Origin: Siphonodentalium dalli
Taxonomy: Eukaryota; Mollusca; Scaphopoda; Gadilida; Siphonodentaliidae
NCBI GenBank assembly: GCA_032622095.1
Contig: CP136066.1
Location: 183,992,716 to 184,056,715 of the forward strand
Length of the DNA: 64,000 nt
Direction: 5' to 3'
Translations under genes and position numbers: made by a program
The notes under the pieces: generated by a model
What the model was told of the DNA's origin: nothing
What the model saw: only the letters and a program-made list of their open reading frames with translations
The model's database searches: none
Shown here: piece after piece, positions 45,385 to 57,200 of the stretch
Numbering within the stretch: position 1 is the first letter of the stretch
Layout of the letters: each line of letters starts with the position of its first letter

Positions 45385-46604
45385 TAGAGATGGGCTATAC
45401 TCGGCATAATACCGATTTACCGTACCGAATCAAAACTAAAAATACCGAATTTTCGGTTCTGAAATGATTCATGTGTTGCCAACCTGTGTGTCTTCGTATT
45501 GAGTAAAGTTTCTCAGTAAACACTCCTTACTAGTAATTGTGTAGGATATATTTATAGCATGCTGTGTCGGTACCTTTCTATTAATGGGTCACCATCGGCA
45601 ACATAATCATGATGCCAATATCCCGGCATGCAATGCAGTCACTACAAGCTTCCAAGCTGCAAAACAAGAGTTCAGCCCCCTCGCTGCGCTGTCTGAACGC
45701 TGCTGGCATGTGAATTTTAATTTAAATCTAACATTTCTTTATTTAAGTGTTTTGTCAGTTACAATTCATTCTGGCTTGATCTAGACAATTTTCAAATGAA
45801 TATGGATAGTTCATTTATACAGTGAATCAAAATCTTACTTTCACTTTCTAAAAAATAGAACAGATCCATCAATTGATTCAATTCTAAGAATTTGATCTTT
45901 ACAATGTGTTTTGCTCAAATTCTCAATGCTGTGGTTACACAGCGGATTTATTTTGGCGTTGCGACTATTGATTGGGGTTTGTGAATTGTGATCACTGATT
46001 ACTACTCACAATTCTATTCACTCTTAAAAATGTGACGAAATTGACACATATAGATATTGTAGTCATGCAATGATGCAATCTCTTATTCTTTTCAAATGCA
46101 ATGCGATAGCTTGCGTGTAAATCATCAAAGAGATGTGTGAATATTGGCCAAAAAATTGGCTTCAAGTGACCTGAAGCTGTCAAAATTAATAATGAATGTC
46201 ATGACCGAATGTCGCTTTAAGATTGTCGGAACTAAAAAAACAATCAGAAGGCGTATTATAGAAATGATCTAAAAATAACTATTGTGATGTTTCCGAATAC
46301 GATTGGTCGAATAGACTACTCCAAATTTAATGACAAATGAAATTTACTATATTTCTTCGGACGGGGAATTCCTCGTCTTCCCGACGTGCCTCAGCTGCGT
46401 GCTTAGGAAAATTAACCATTTATAAAAACGTGTTTTCCAAAATGTTTCATTGTTCAGTTAAAAACTTGAATTACCCCAATTTACCGGGAATCTCTGTTCT
46501 GGTCTTATAATTTAATAGTAATACTGATTACCGTACCCTTACCGAGGTAAATCAACTAAAATTTACCGATACCGAGATTGAACTTTCAATACCGCCCATC
46601 TCTA
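45385..46604. mobile_element. hAT-like non-autonomous transposon (TSD gaggaatc)
   Basis: TIR tagagatgggc at both ends, with ataccga/taccgat subterminal repeats inside each. Exact 8-bp duplication gaggaatc at 45377..45384 and 46605..46612. 1,220 bp without a credible ORF. Confidence 0.9.
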
Positions 46605-46995
46605 GAGGAATCATAAAAATATGTTTATCAAAGATGAAAATCTTAATCCAAATTTCGGAAGTGGCATTTGCAATGTCTAGACAAGACCGTTTGTAAGTTC
46701 AAATCTGATTGGCTGCATTTATGCCCAGTTTAATGATATGTTCTTAAAGAAATGTTAATCCATAATGGACCAGTGGAATGTACGTGAACACACATTAACA
46801 ACCATGACAAAAAAAAAACACAAGTGTTTCGGTGAGGTATCTCGATTACTAGCAATGAAACCTGAATTTTCTGTTTATTATTCAGTCATCAACCTATCAG
46901 CAGCACAAAAGTCATATAGATTGTATTCATCCCACCCATATCACATACAGCGCAATTTTCCCTAGATTTCAAGTTTGTGACCATGTGCTTCCACT

Positions 46996-47219
46996 TTAAC
47001 CCTTTTAGTGCCAGGGGCCGATCTCATCGGCCCTAATTTATGGTCTATTATGCCCTAAAAAAATGATATTTTTTTTTGGAATTTTTTTTTTTTGCTTAGG
47101 CCAATGCATTCTCTTATATATGCGAGGCGACCTATTGTCGACTTGCATATATAAGAGAATGCATTGGCACAGGGTATATGGGTCGATACAAAAATCGGAC
47201 CTGGCACTCAAAGGGTTAA
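46996..47219. mobile_element. TTAA hairpin MITE, end-type C (gtgccaggggccgatctcat)
   Basis: ttaacccttttagtgccagg at the left and ctggcactcaaagggttaa at the right, an internal ggccgatctcatcggcc hairpin, and a single cruciform core. A sibling with the same ends (51824..52007) lacks the core. Confidence 0.82.
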
Positions 47220-47981
47220 CCAATCAGGTGAGCCATATAAATTGAACGTTCTTGACCTTCAAAAATATATGACATTTGAATACAAATGGGCAACTTTCTA
47301 CTTTTACGAACGAAATATGATATTTTCATAAAAAAAACTACCAGACGTCAGTAAGCCTTAAATAAAATATCGTTAATTGCACTTAAGCCGTTGTGAGTTG
47401 TAGAGTTTATTGTTTCTTTGTAGACGGGATAGCGGTGCACAACTAATAAAAGTCAATTCGATTTGCACTTTGTCGTGTTATGACCAAAATCGATCGAGAC
47501 ATGTAAATCACATTAAAAATGAAGTTCAACTGGGCATAGACAAAACGAGCTACGTAGCCCATATTGGATGTGTGCCCGACCTGAAGACGTTGATTTGGGT
47601 ATCAAGGATCTCCGAAACATTGATTAGAATTTCAATTTAGAGTACCTGGATATCTCCAAATCTCGCCCAATCGGTAAGATGGCGAGGAATTTCTAAATTG
47701 GAAAACATTTTCATATTTAATTCATGGAGGGGTTTGAGTACCGGTGATCAACATGGCCATGGCATGGGCACACTTGGATTAGAAATATTTGTATTGATTT
47801 GTTATTGAATGAAAGCAGACGAACTAGATCTAAGATTATGTCATCTTCTAACAAGGCGATTGTTTGGAGATTCTGAGAGAAATCAACGTTTTAAGATCTT
47901 GGGTATCCTAAATTAATCAACAGAAACATGCAAACTTGACCAATTCACTGTTAATCTGACTCTGAGTTTAAGTGTTTATGT

Positions 47982-48505
47982 CAGGCACAGATGCCAAATA
48001 AGCTAAATAGCTTGTTTGGTCTATTGTAGCTAAAATGATATGATATTTTAATGCAATTTGCACTATTTTCTTTGTTTTGAGACAAGACGCGAAAAAGTGC
48101 TAGCATAAACATCATCTGCACATAGTTTTTAAAATGGCTTGTGGCAATTATAAATTTTTTAAACTGGCTGACAATTTCATTACAAATTACTGATTTTGTG
48201 AGAAAAACCTGCAACTTCTGCATATAAAACTTTGCAGGTAATTTCAGAAATGTCGTGAGTGTAAAACAATAAAAGGTAGTTATGATGTATACTTACTACA
48301 TTTACTCAACCAAAGCTATGTAAAAATGTAAAGAATAGAACACCAAATCGGTAATAAAATCATGGGAAGTTGATTTTACTTGAGCTTTTATGAGCTATAG
48401 GTGGAACTGACAAAATTCATGCAAATCACATTAAAAATTAACTTGATTTGTCTAGTAGCCTTTTGACCTATTTAGCTTAATTGACATCTAACTGTGCCCA
48501 ACCTG
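47982..48505. mobile_element. Decayed short element of the caggtcgggcacag family
   Basis: The left end caggcacagatgccaaat...agctaaatagc and the inverted right end ...gctaaataggtc...gcacagttagatgtcaa match the arms at 8486/17814 with many changes. About 520 bp, non-coding. No target duplication. Confidence 0.55.
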
Positions 48506-49035
48506 TTTTTAGTAATTTGAGCTGGTATCATAGAAGCGTGACCAAATGACCCAGGGATAACCCCCCGGGGGTTATTTTAGGTCCGGTCCAGACTTGTTTA
48601 CCCTCCCGATTTTCGCGGGAGACTCCCGATTTTAATCGTCTTTTCCCGCGCTCCCGATCCGGAAACAGAATCTCCCGATTTCAAATGTCTATACCAGAAT
48701 AAAAAAATAATTTACAGTGATTAATAGGCTGTCCCTGTGGCGACTAAAACAGGCGCAAAAATCAATTAGCTAGCGGCGACCACACGCAATGAAGCCATGC
48801 GGGTGCAATAAATCAATTTAGACTAATCCTACCAGCGACACTGGTATTCATGTCGGCTTTGATTCTTTTGTGAAAGTGACGAAAGAGTAAGTGGAAACTG
48901 AGCTGTATTTGTCAATATCATAAACGGCGGATTTCCTTACAAGCTTATGTGTGACTATATAACGAAACACATTTTTCTTTCGTCATAACAAATCACTTAT
49001 TTACTACCATTTACGTCTAAATCTCTCTGTTCACA

Positions 49036-49206
49036 ATGTCTGAAACTCCGACCAAAAAGCGCAAGTTAGATTCGTCCAATACGCCAAGTAAAAAACGAAA
49101 ATATGATTCAAAGTTCCGTGACGTCTGGAAAGTTAAAATGCCATGTAAGGTTGTTACGGAAATTCTTAGGAAAGTTCGTGAAAAGCATCGTGATAAAAGC
49201 CAGTGA
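49036..49206 (+). CDS. hAT element ORF 1: basic NLS plus BED/TTF-finger-like start (56 residues)
   Basis: Begins MSETPTKKRKLDSS, a classical bipartite-like nuclear localisation signal, then KKRKYDSKFRDVWKV, the type of start seen before BED/TTF zinc fingers in hAT transposases. It stops at 49204..49206 after DKSQ. It is in a different frame from the downstream ORF, so the two are separated by a frameshift or an unrecognised intron. Probably a decayed transposase N-terminus. Confidence 0.55.
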   Translation: MSETPTKKRKLDSSNTPSKKRKYDSKFRDVWKVKMPCKVVTEILRKVREKHRDKSQ

Positions 49207-49273
49207 CACTATCACCTCGGTATGATATGAGTTAACAGAAAATCAACTTCCGGATACTAGTCTCGCAGTTGGC

Positions 49274-49816
49274 ATGACAGCGCGCGCATACATCGAGGAG
49301 GTCAAAGGGCAAATAAGCCTAAGAGAAGTGAAAACATTTTATGACAGTGCGCGTACGTTCTATCAGTCAATTGTTGACAAAATGATTCAGAAATTTCCCT
49401 TTGAGGAACACATATTTGATGATTTGACCATTCTTAATCCAAAGGAAGAAGCCAGGGACAATGTTACGGAATCATCGTTGATAAGTTTGTCAAAACGCTT
49501 TGGGCTAATTCAGACAGATGAGCAATTCGACGATCTCGCAGACGAATTAATCGACTACAAAACTGCAGTAAATCTTCCAAAGTTCAACCATGAAGATCAA
49601 CGATGCGACAAGTATTGGATGAATATATTGACCAAAGTTACTAGCACAGGACAGTTGAGATTTCCACACCTAGGACTAGTTGTTAAAACGGTGTTATCTA
49701 TTCCAAACAGTAATGCTGACAGCTTTAATTACCAGCCATCGCAGGATGTGCTAAAACTTTCAAAATCAGCCCTCAAATCTTATGTGAAAGAGCATTCTTC
49801 AGAATGTGAGAAGTAA
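49274..49816 (+). CDS. hAT element ORF 2: transposase-derived fragment, 180 codons
   Basis: Lies between the TIRs of the 1,491 bp hAT element. Helical, mixed-charge protein (QISLREVKTFYDSARTFYQS ... FPFEEHIFDDLTILNP ... KYWMNILTKVTSTGQLRFPH ... ISLSKRFGLIQ). The pattern resembles the interdomain and C-terminal helical regions of hAT/DUF4371-type transposases that end in a short hydrophobic LVVKTVLSIPNSNAD segment. No DDE residues are identifiable. The intact frame in a deleted element is notable. The family assignment is inference from context. Confidence 0.6.
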   Translation: MTARAYIEEVKGQISLREVKTFYDSARTFYQSIVDKMIQKFPFEEHIFDDLTILNPKEEARDNVTESSLISLSKRFGLIQTDEQFDDLADELIDYKTAVNLPKFNHEDQRCDKYWMNILTKVTSTGQLRFPHLGLVVKTVLSIPNSNADSFNYQPSQDVLKLSKSALKSYVKEHSSECEK

Positions 49817-50356
49817 GCTGTGAAAGTGATGAACATTGTTAATTTATTTTGTTAATGTTGTAATAATATATTATTATTGATTTTTAAGTTTATATATAAA
49901 ATAAAATCATATATAATCATAATAACTTATTCTTTATTTATAGTAGCCCATAAATTCCTTTCTATACGTGATGTTTTAGTAATTTACCATCGAAGATAAA
50001 ATCTCCCTATTTTTATCCAAATCTCCCTATTTATGAAGGTGAATCTCCCTATTTCTGATTTTCAAAGTAAACAAGTCTGGTCCGGTCATCCCAATTTTCA
50101 GGGTCGGGTTATCCTATGAACATTTTGAATTTTTAGTAAACATTTTGATACATTTGCAATATGGTTCTTCATATAGCAATATCACCCATATGCACTCGCA
50201 ATTTTTAATTCATGGGTGCTAAAATTTCCACTTGTCTCTCTTGTTAAAATGTTTATGGTCACTCCAATCATTGATTCAATATTGGTCTATTTGAATATAT
50301 ATTTAGAACCTTTTTCATCTCAGTTAATTTATGGGCATGTGAAAGTATCACTGGAC

Positions 50357-50828
50357 CAGCCCTGGGAATTAAGGAAAATTTGCCTAGGCAATATTTTTGC
50401 CTAGGTGAAAGAAATCGGCCTAGGCAAAAACAGATTTTACCTAGGCAATTTTGCAACAATATTGCCATCTCAAATCAATATGATTCAATAATAACCTGAA
50501 ATGCTTAGTTATTTTGGAGAACATTTCCAGGCCACTACTCATCATATATATACACGTGTACATTCCACAAATCATCTCCAAAACTAGTGCCCTTATGGGT
50601 AGCTAGTTAATGGCCCATTGCCATGGAAACAATTTTAGGACAATATATGTAAAGAGTGATTTAAGGAAGTCATTTTGGCTAAAGAGGTTCTATTTCTGAT
50701 AGACACAAATCAATTTTAGTAACCCAATGAACTTGTTTTACCTAGGCAATATAATTGCCTAGGCAAACTGATTTTGCCTCTGCTTTTACCTAGGCATTGC
50801 CTATTGCCTAGGTTAATTCCCAGGGCTG
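50357..50828. mobile_element. Short TIR element packed with TGCCTAGGCA palindromes (TSD ctggac)
   Basis: Ends cagccctgggaattaa and its inverse; ctggac repeated directly at 50351..50356 and 50829..50834. The surrounding repeat has an uninterrupted paralogue near 32180 (aactggacataggtc), which is the empty site. Inside, about eight copies of (t)gcctaggca lie in two clusters near the ends. 472 bp, non-coding. CAG ends suggest a hAT relative, though six rather than eight duplicated bases are seen. Confidence 0.82.
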
Positions 50829-51149
50829 CTGGACATACAGTAGGTCAATCCCACAATGACATTTTGTTTGAGTAAAACCTGACTTAAAATTATATTACAG
50901 GCGATTATAAATAAAAGTGCAGAAGCAGACCTATTTATTGAGGGAAATGTTTAGATAATAAGTTCAACAACTGACCTGTTGAACTTATTATCTGAACATT
51001 TCCTATGGGATAACTACTCATCAATGATGCTTTTGTATAGAATGCTTTCTTTGTGTCAGTCCAACGGGTGTTCATTTTGGAGACATTTTACTGTATGAAC
51101 AGGCTGTTTCTGCTTCTATGGATATTGAGACAATTCACTCTTATTTCAG

Positions 51150-51240
51150 ATGATAAAAGACTAAATGGACCAGATGGCTTACAGCTGACCAAAAATGAGA
51201 TATTCTCAGTAGTTAACTATGCCAACATATGGAATCAAAG
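51150..51240 (+). CDS. USP34: USP34-like exon a
   Basis: Acceptor ttatttcag|AT and donor CAAAG|gtatgt. It encodes DKRLNGPDGLQLTKNEIF... to ...NYANIWNQ plus two bases of Arg, matching the GDGLQLRKEHTLKIFTYINSW block near the human N-terminus. It starts with two bases of a split codon, so the missing upstream exon must end in phase 1. Confidence 0.88.
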
Positions 51241-54200
51241 GTATGTTGATCAACTCTCAAATTATATCTACTAATTAGATACGTTTTTCATGTTTCGCAA
51301 TGAATAGAGGTAAATAAATGTACAAAACATTTATATACATACTTTATTAATATTCTATTATCTCATTGTCTATCGAGGTTGGAATGAGAACCTGAGGAAT
51401 CAGTATTCAGAGGTTCCCAGAGGGTAAATTTGGTGATGCTAGCCCACAATGCGGGATAGCATCACTAAATTCAGTTAATTCACCTCATTCTGCAAATGAC
51501 AGACACACTATTTCCAGACTTGAAGATTTATTTACCCTTTCTATACTAAATCGATTCAGACGACAGATTGAGTCCTATTTGCAGGATGGATATGTTCAGA
51601 TAATAAGTTCTATAAACAAGATAAATTATATATATGACTGTAAAACAATTATCATCAACAATTTACAATTAAAAATAGATCAACTTTGTTCTAATTTCCA
51701 TTAATAACTCTCAAATAATGAGATTTTGCATATAAAAACCATTGTTTATGTAAACATTACTTTTACAGTTGCGCTGCCGATCAATGTCCAATAAGACACT
51801 GAAGTGTAATCAAAATTTGACATTAACCCTTTCAGTGCCAGGGGCCGATCTCATCGGCCCTAATTTACTGTGTAAAATCGGTCCTAAATTTAAAAAAAAA
51901 AAAATATTTAGGGGCATGTTATAACTCAAAACTATCACCAAGTATTCATAGTAATAATTTTGATGTCCATGAAAAACATGAGATTCCCTGGCACTAAACC
52001 TACAAAATAAGTCTGTAAAGAATATAAGAAAAAATTATTAAAATTGTAAAAAATTGTAAAAAAAATAATAACAAATGATGAAAAATTGTTAAGTGTTAAA
52101 CATTGGAAAAGGTCAAAGAAATGAAAAATATTTTGAAAATAACATTTACACTAAAATATTTGAATTTATTACGCACATAACGGTGCTGTTTGACAATTCA
52201 CTGTAACAGTTTTATTTACTTAACAATGGTTTCAACATGCGAAATTTGTTATTGGAAAACTTTGGATAATTAACCCTTCCATGACTGGAGAATCCTGAAA
52301 TTTTGCGAAAACCCTGTGACAATGCATTCTCTTATATATGTGAGTCTCCCATAGGGAGCCTCGCATATATAAGAGAATACATTGGCCTAACAATATTTAC
52401 CTTGACCGTGTAAGCCAGCGCATTCTCTTAAAATATGCTAGGCTCCCAATGTACTCGCATATATAAGAGAATGCACTGGCACAGGATCTTTAATGCTGCA
52501 TCAGCACATTTCCTGTCATCAAATGGTTAATAAAAGAACAATGTTTATTTATTTCTTCATGCTACCCACTGTGAAGGCCTTGGGGGACCATTTAATATGC
52601 CACCTTTCTTATATTTCAGACAATGCATGTGTCTATACAAGGATTTCAAAAATTTTGAAAGAATAAATAACGTGGTGCAGATTGTACTAACTGTCGGGAT
52701 CAGATTTGTCTTCACGTTACCAGAAGATATAGTGAGAGAATTGAAGGATGCCGAAAATAAAGATAGCCAGAAGAACTCAGGTGAATCCGAAAAGACAGAA
52801 GCCAAGAAAGATGATGGAGAGAAGAATTCTGAAGAGCAACAGAGCAAACAGGGTTTGTACGCTGAAAAGTGCTTTAATTTCATTGACTGGTCATTGAAAA
52901 TTACATCTAAATCAAGCTTTATCATTGAAAAGTTCTTAAATCCCATAAAAAAGGTTTGTATGGGTCAGTTTATTCAAAATTTTAACCGAAAACTCAAGCA
53001 TTCTGGTTATGAAATTTGAATTCGGTTGCGGTTTTGATTTTGGTTTGGCCAAACATGTAGATTTTAGATCCAGTCAAGCCTTGAAATAGGGTGTCTGTCA
53101 TTTGCAGAATGAGGTCCCCATAGGGTGAATTTAGTGATGCTACCCCGCATAGCGGGCTAGCATCACCAAATTCACCCTCTGGGAACCTCATTCTGCTGAG
53201 GTGTAAGCAGAATGAGGTCCCCAGAGGGTGAATTTGGTGATGCTAGCCCGCTATGCGGGGGTAGCATCACTAAATTCACCCTCTGGGGACCTCATTCTGC
53301 AAATGACAGACACCCTATTTCAAGGCTTAGTTCCAGTTGTTACAACAATTGTTGTTGGTAAGTAGTTGTTAGTTTCCCAAATGTCATTTAACTAACTGTT
53401 ATTGCACAGGGCTAACATGGGCATTATCGAACACATTTCACACTGAAAACTGCCAGATGAAATGCATTTTCATCATTATTTGCATTGAAAAGGTCTGTAA
53501 AAGGAAATAACTGTGTGGTATGTAAGAAGGAATTTATACAGATCAGTAACAGTTTTTGAGGAGAAAGTTAAAAAATAGTTTGATGTTGAAGATTAATAAT
53601 GAAGTACCCTACTTGTTCAGACTCGTATTTAAATTCACGCAGTACTATTTTTCATGCACCCATCTGTGCGCAAATTTAAAACTGAGCTCTGTGCGCAAAT
53701 TTAAAACTGAGTGAAAAATAGTTGACTTTATATCAAACCACATTGAAAACAAGAGGGTTGCCAGTATATGCATGTTACATACATTGCATGCAGAAAGTTG
53801 GACTGAATAGACAATTAAGTTTACTAACATCATTATTAATATGTAAAGCAATAAGTCATGGTAAAATCATCGATGTTGCAATGTTTGTAATACATATTCC
53901 AGACCAGAGGTGCATCAAAGCACCTCTTCATATTCACACTGTGGTCATATGGTCTTAGTCCAGTCTTAATTATGTGTCAACCAAACTATGTAAAATACAC
54001 AAAGTCAAGTGTTAATGTCTTCAGCGGTTGTGTTTTTTTCCTCTTTGGATTTCTTTTTAAAGATGTCCAGTTGTCAACTATTTATATGTCAGATTGTATG
54101 ATTATTTGGCGCACACATCTTCACAATAAAATATTGATGCAGTTATGTTCTAATCGATTAAATTTTTGTCGTGAAGCTCTTTAATATACACATGTATCTC

Positions 54201-57200
54201 CAGGAAGGAGTAAGAACTAAAATTGTCACCAAATACAAGACTTATTTGAAAATATTTTGTCAGTTTGAATTCTCTCAACACTGCTCGAATTCAAAGTGGG
54301 CGAATTCCAAACTGAGCGAAAATATTACTGCACAAATTTAAATGCAAGTAAGATAGTCAATGAAAAGGCCTCGCCCTGTCCTCAATAAATGCTTAAATTT
54401 GATTCTCAGAATTGAGTACGAATGATGGAAAAAGTGAAGGAGAAACTGCGGAGGAGGAGAAAGAAGATGGTGAAAGTAAGAAGGATAAGTCCAGTGAAGC
54501 GGATGAACAGTGGACGGTAGACGATAAAGAAAAGTTACTGAATCTCATCGCTAAGATATTTCTGATGAATTTCCCACCATATATGGCTTACAAGCACGTT
54601 GTTCACTCATCATTGGAGGTAAGAAATAGATATGTTAATAAATTTTTTTCGCTGATAAATTATCAACAAAATTATGCATTGATATTAAGTAATGAATATT
54701 CTATTGAGCATAGCCAATAACGGGAATGAATTTGATCAGATTATCAGCAATTAGGCCCCTGCGAATTGGGGGTTTTCATTTTGAATAGGGTTCAGAGTGT
54801 ATCATGAGTGAAGATACAGAACAACTCGGAGAACAATTAAATCTGTAACCATAATGAATCGAGACTTACAGATAAGATATCATTAAATTATCTTGTATTA
54901 CATGATGATAACAATACGTCTTCTGTGAAATAGACCAACTACCAAAATCTGCCATGAAACATTTTGAACTCCTTGACCTGTGGTAGTATACAGCGTGGAG
55001 GGTGTGCGGTATACCGAATGATTTTGTATGTAATTCACTCTCGACCCAAATCCCTCATGACCCACATTTCTTTTGCTTGGGCAATTTCCCTGAATTCACA
55101 GAGCTGGCTCTTGCAACTCCTGTGTGGCGCTACCATGAAGTAATGGCAGTTGAATTTCCATCTACATGTTACAATCACAGTGGGCAAGCTTAAGCTCCAT
55201 TCATATCGTATTCAAGCTTCGAAGGTTTTGGATGTGCATGGCATCAGGGAACAAAACTCAAACAGTTCTTAATCATTGCAACCTAGGAACTCTAATAAAA
55301 TCCCTGAAAGATATAGAACTGTCATTATGATTTACTTTTTGCAGGAACTTTCTCAGCAAGAAACAAGTGCACTGCACAACTACTGTGAGATAACAGTAAG
55401 TACATTCTGTTTTGTACATAAAAACATAAAAGATTTGAAATAGTAGGGTCAGAAAAAAAATGGGTTTACATCATATTGCGGTATTTCAACCTTTATCACA
55501 CACCAATACTTTCTGGATTGAAAGTTTGTCCTGTTAAATTTAAGAGTGCATAAACCACATGACCGCTAGAAATATCAGCAGATATGCAATCTAAATATTG
55601 TACCTTTGTGTTATGTTCTTTCATTCAACATTGAAGTAAAAACAATATTTCTATCTGAATTACAAATTGGTTGTAATCCTGATTCTACATTTGATGTTTG
55701 CTATAGGAATACGCATCGTACAAATTTACATCAGAAATGATTTTGATCTTGTTTGTATCCCCTTCAAGAGTAAATAATAAATTGTTAATGTTACATGTAA
55801 ACGCTGGTGCAGCATTAAAGATCCTGTGCCAGTGCATTCTCTTATATAAATGCGAGTCTCCCATAGGGAGCCTCGCATATATAAGAGAATGCACTGGCTT
55901 ACAAGGTCAAGATAAATATTGTCAGGCCAATGTTTTCTCTTATATATGCGAGGCTCCCTATAAGAGAATGCACTGGCACAGGGTTTTCGCAGCATTTCAG
56001 GAATCTCCAGTTATGTGTTCTCCATTATTTGTTATGTTATGTAATTCTTAATGTGTTCTCAATTTGATGCTTTCAGGATCCTGAAGTTCCACTCTATTTG
56101 CTGAGGAACGTTTGTTTTTTCTGTGATAGTAACGGCATCTCGTCATTGAATCAGTGCTTTCAGGCTGCTACACCCGACACGCTGCCGTTCAACTTCGCAC
56201 ATGTTCTCATCACTATCATTGCAAACGTAAGTGTGCTGCTTACATAATAATGCTGCAGCAAGTCATTTAAATCATCTCACGTAGAAACTGTAAAGATAGT
56301 ACTCAGGCGTTATGCCAGTTGGAGGAATGTTGCATTCTAATAACATCGCAGAAAATATCAAGCTAAACGACCATACCACTCCATAAAAAATATCGTCTGA
56401 ACTATTCCTCAGATGTAAATATTGAATTCTAGATTTGGGTTGCAACTATCGGCGATAAACTAACGAAAACGATATTACCATCGAGAGTCACTGCTTTTAA
56501 TTAATATATAAAAATGAAGTTGTGTAAAATTAACCACTTTGAGCAAGATTTTTCTTCATTTCTATTTGATCACCATATCGGAGTGTTTCACATCACTTTA
56601 ACACACATTGAGTAATTTACCATAACATGGTAAATATATAGAGCAATGTTTGTGTTGATGGACTGTTTAGTTCATCAAAAGTAAAATGCTACAAATGATA
56701 ATCAGATCATGTAAAGTCTCATTCAGTTCTCACAATCACTGATGCCTTTAACCCTTTACCCAACAGAAGGGCCCTGTGCCAATGCATTCTCTTATATATG
56801 CAAGTCGACCATAGGTCGCCTCGCATATATAAGAGAATGCATTGGCTTAACACATTAAAAATTATAAAATTGTTAAAGAATGTAAGAAAAAGTGTTAAAA
56901 AAAGATTTTTTTTAGGCCAATGCATTCTCTTATATATGCGAGGCGACCTATGGTCGACTCGCATATATAAGAGAATGCATTGGCACAGGGCATAACTGTA
57001 ACTATCACAATGTGGTCAAGGAGCCGGTTCCAATGATATCCATATTTGTATGGTTCTATTGAGACAGACCGAAGATATTTTAGGCTGTTGAAGCTTTATT
57101 TGGCCGGTTTTGGCCGGTTTGTTGGGTAAAGGGTTAATTTCTCAATCATTGCTTAGTCGAGTGCAGCCAAAATGTGATATTATAAGAGCATCAGATGCCT

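Larger units (their letters stand above)
42909..47583. mobile_element. Long inverted-repeat pair related to the 8486/17814 arms
   Basis: About 165 bp from 42909 (caggtcaggcaaacatcc...) is repeated inverted, ending at 47583 (...tgtgcccgacctg), sharing tgatttacatgt(g/c)tcgatcgatttt-like tracts. No target duplication was found outside, so it may be two insertions rather than one 4.7 kb element. It contains the 44947..45366 and 45385..46604 elements and otherwise A+T-rich sequence without a recognised gene. Confidence 0.5.
48589..50079 (+). mobile_element. hAT transposon with remnant ORFs (TSD gtccggtc)
   Basis: TIR cagacttgtttac at both ends, exact 8-bp duplication gtccggtc at 48581..48588 and 50080..50087. 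Subterminal repeats are ctcccgatttt on the left and tctccctatttt-like on the right. 1,491 bp. It carries two + strand frames (49036..49206 and 49274..49816) and is internally deleted, because no catalytic core or dimerisation domain is present. Confidence 0.92.

Noticed and set aside
47568-47598. ATG-TGT-GCC... mini-exon ending G|gtatca with the right phase to be the missing first USP34 exon (human also starts Met-Cys)
   Set aside because: It lies inside the inverted-repeat arm shared with 42909..43080 and related transposon arms, has a weak donor, and nothing else matches the human N-terminus.
52853-53019. Continuation of the open frame past the USP34 exon b donor
   Set aside because: The phase of exon c requires the donor at 52853. 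The extension has no similarity to USP34, and the alternative gtttgt at 52953 gives the wrong phase.
56798-56995. Recurring frames with CILLYMRGDLWSTRIYKRMHWH
   Set aside because: Translation of the cruciform MITE core, which is open in both directions by symmetry; not a gene family.
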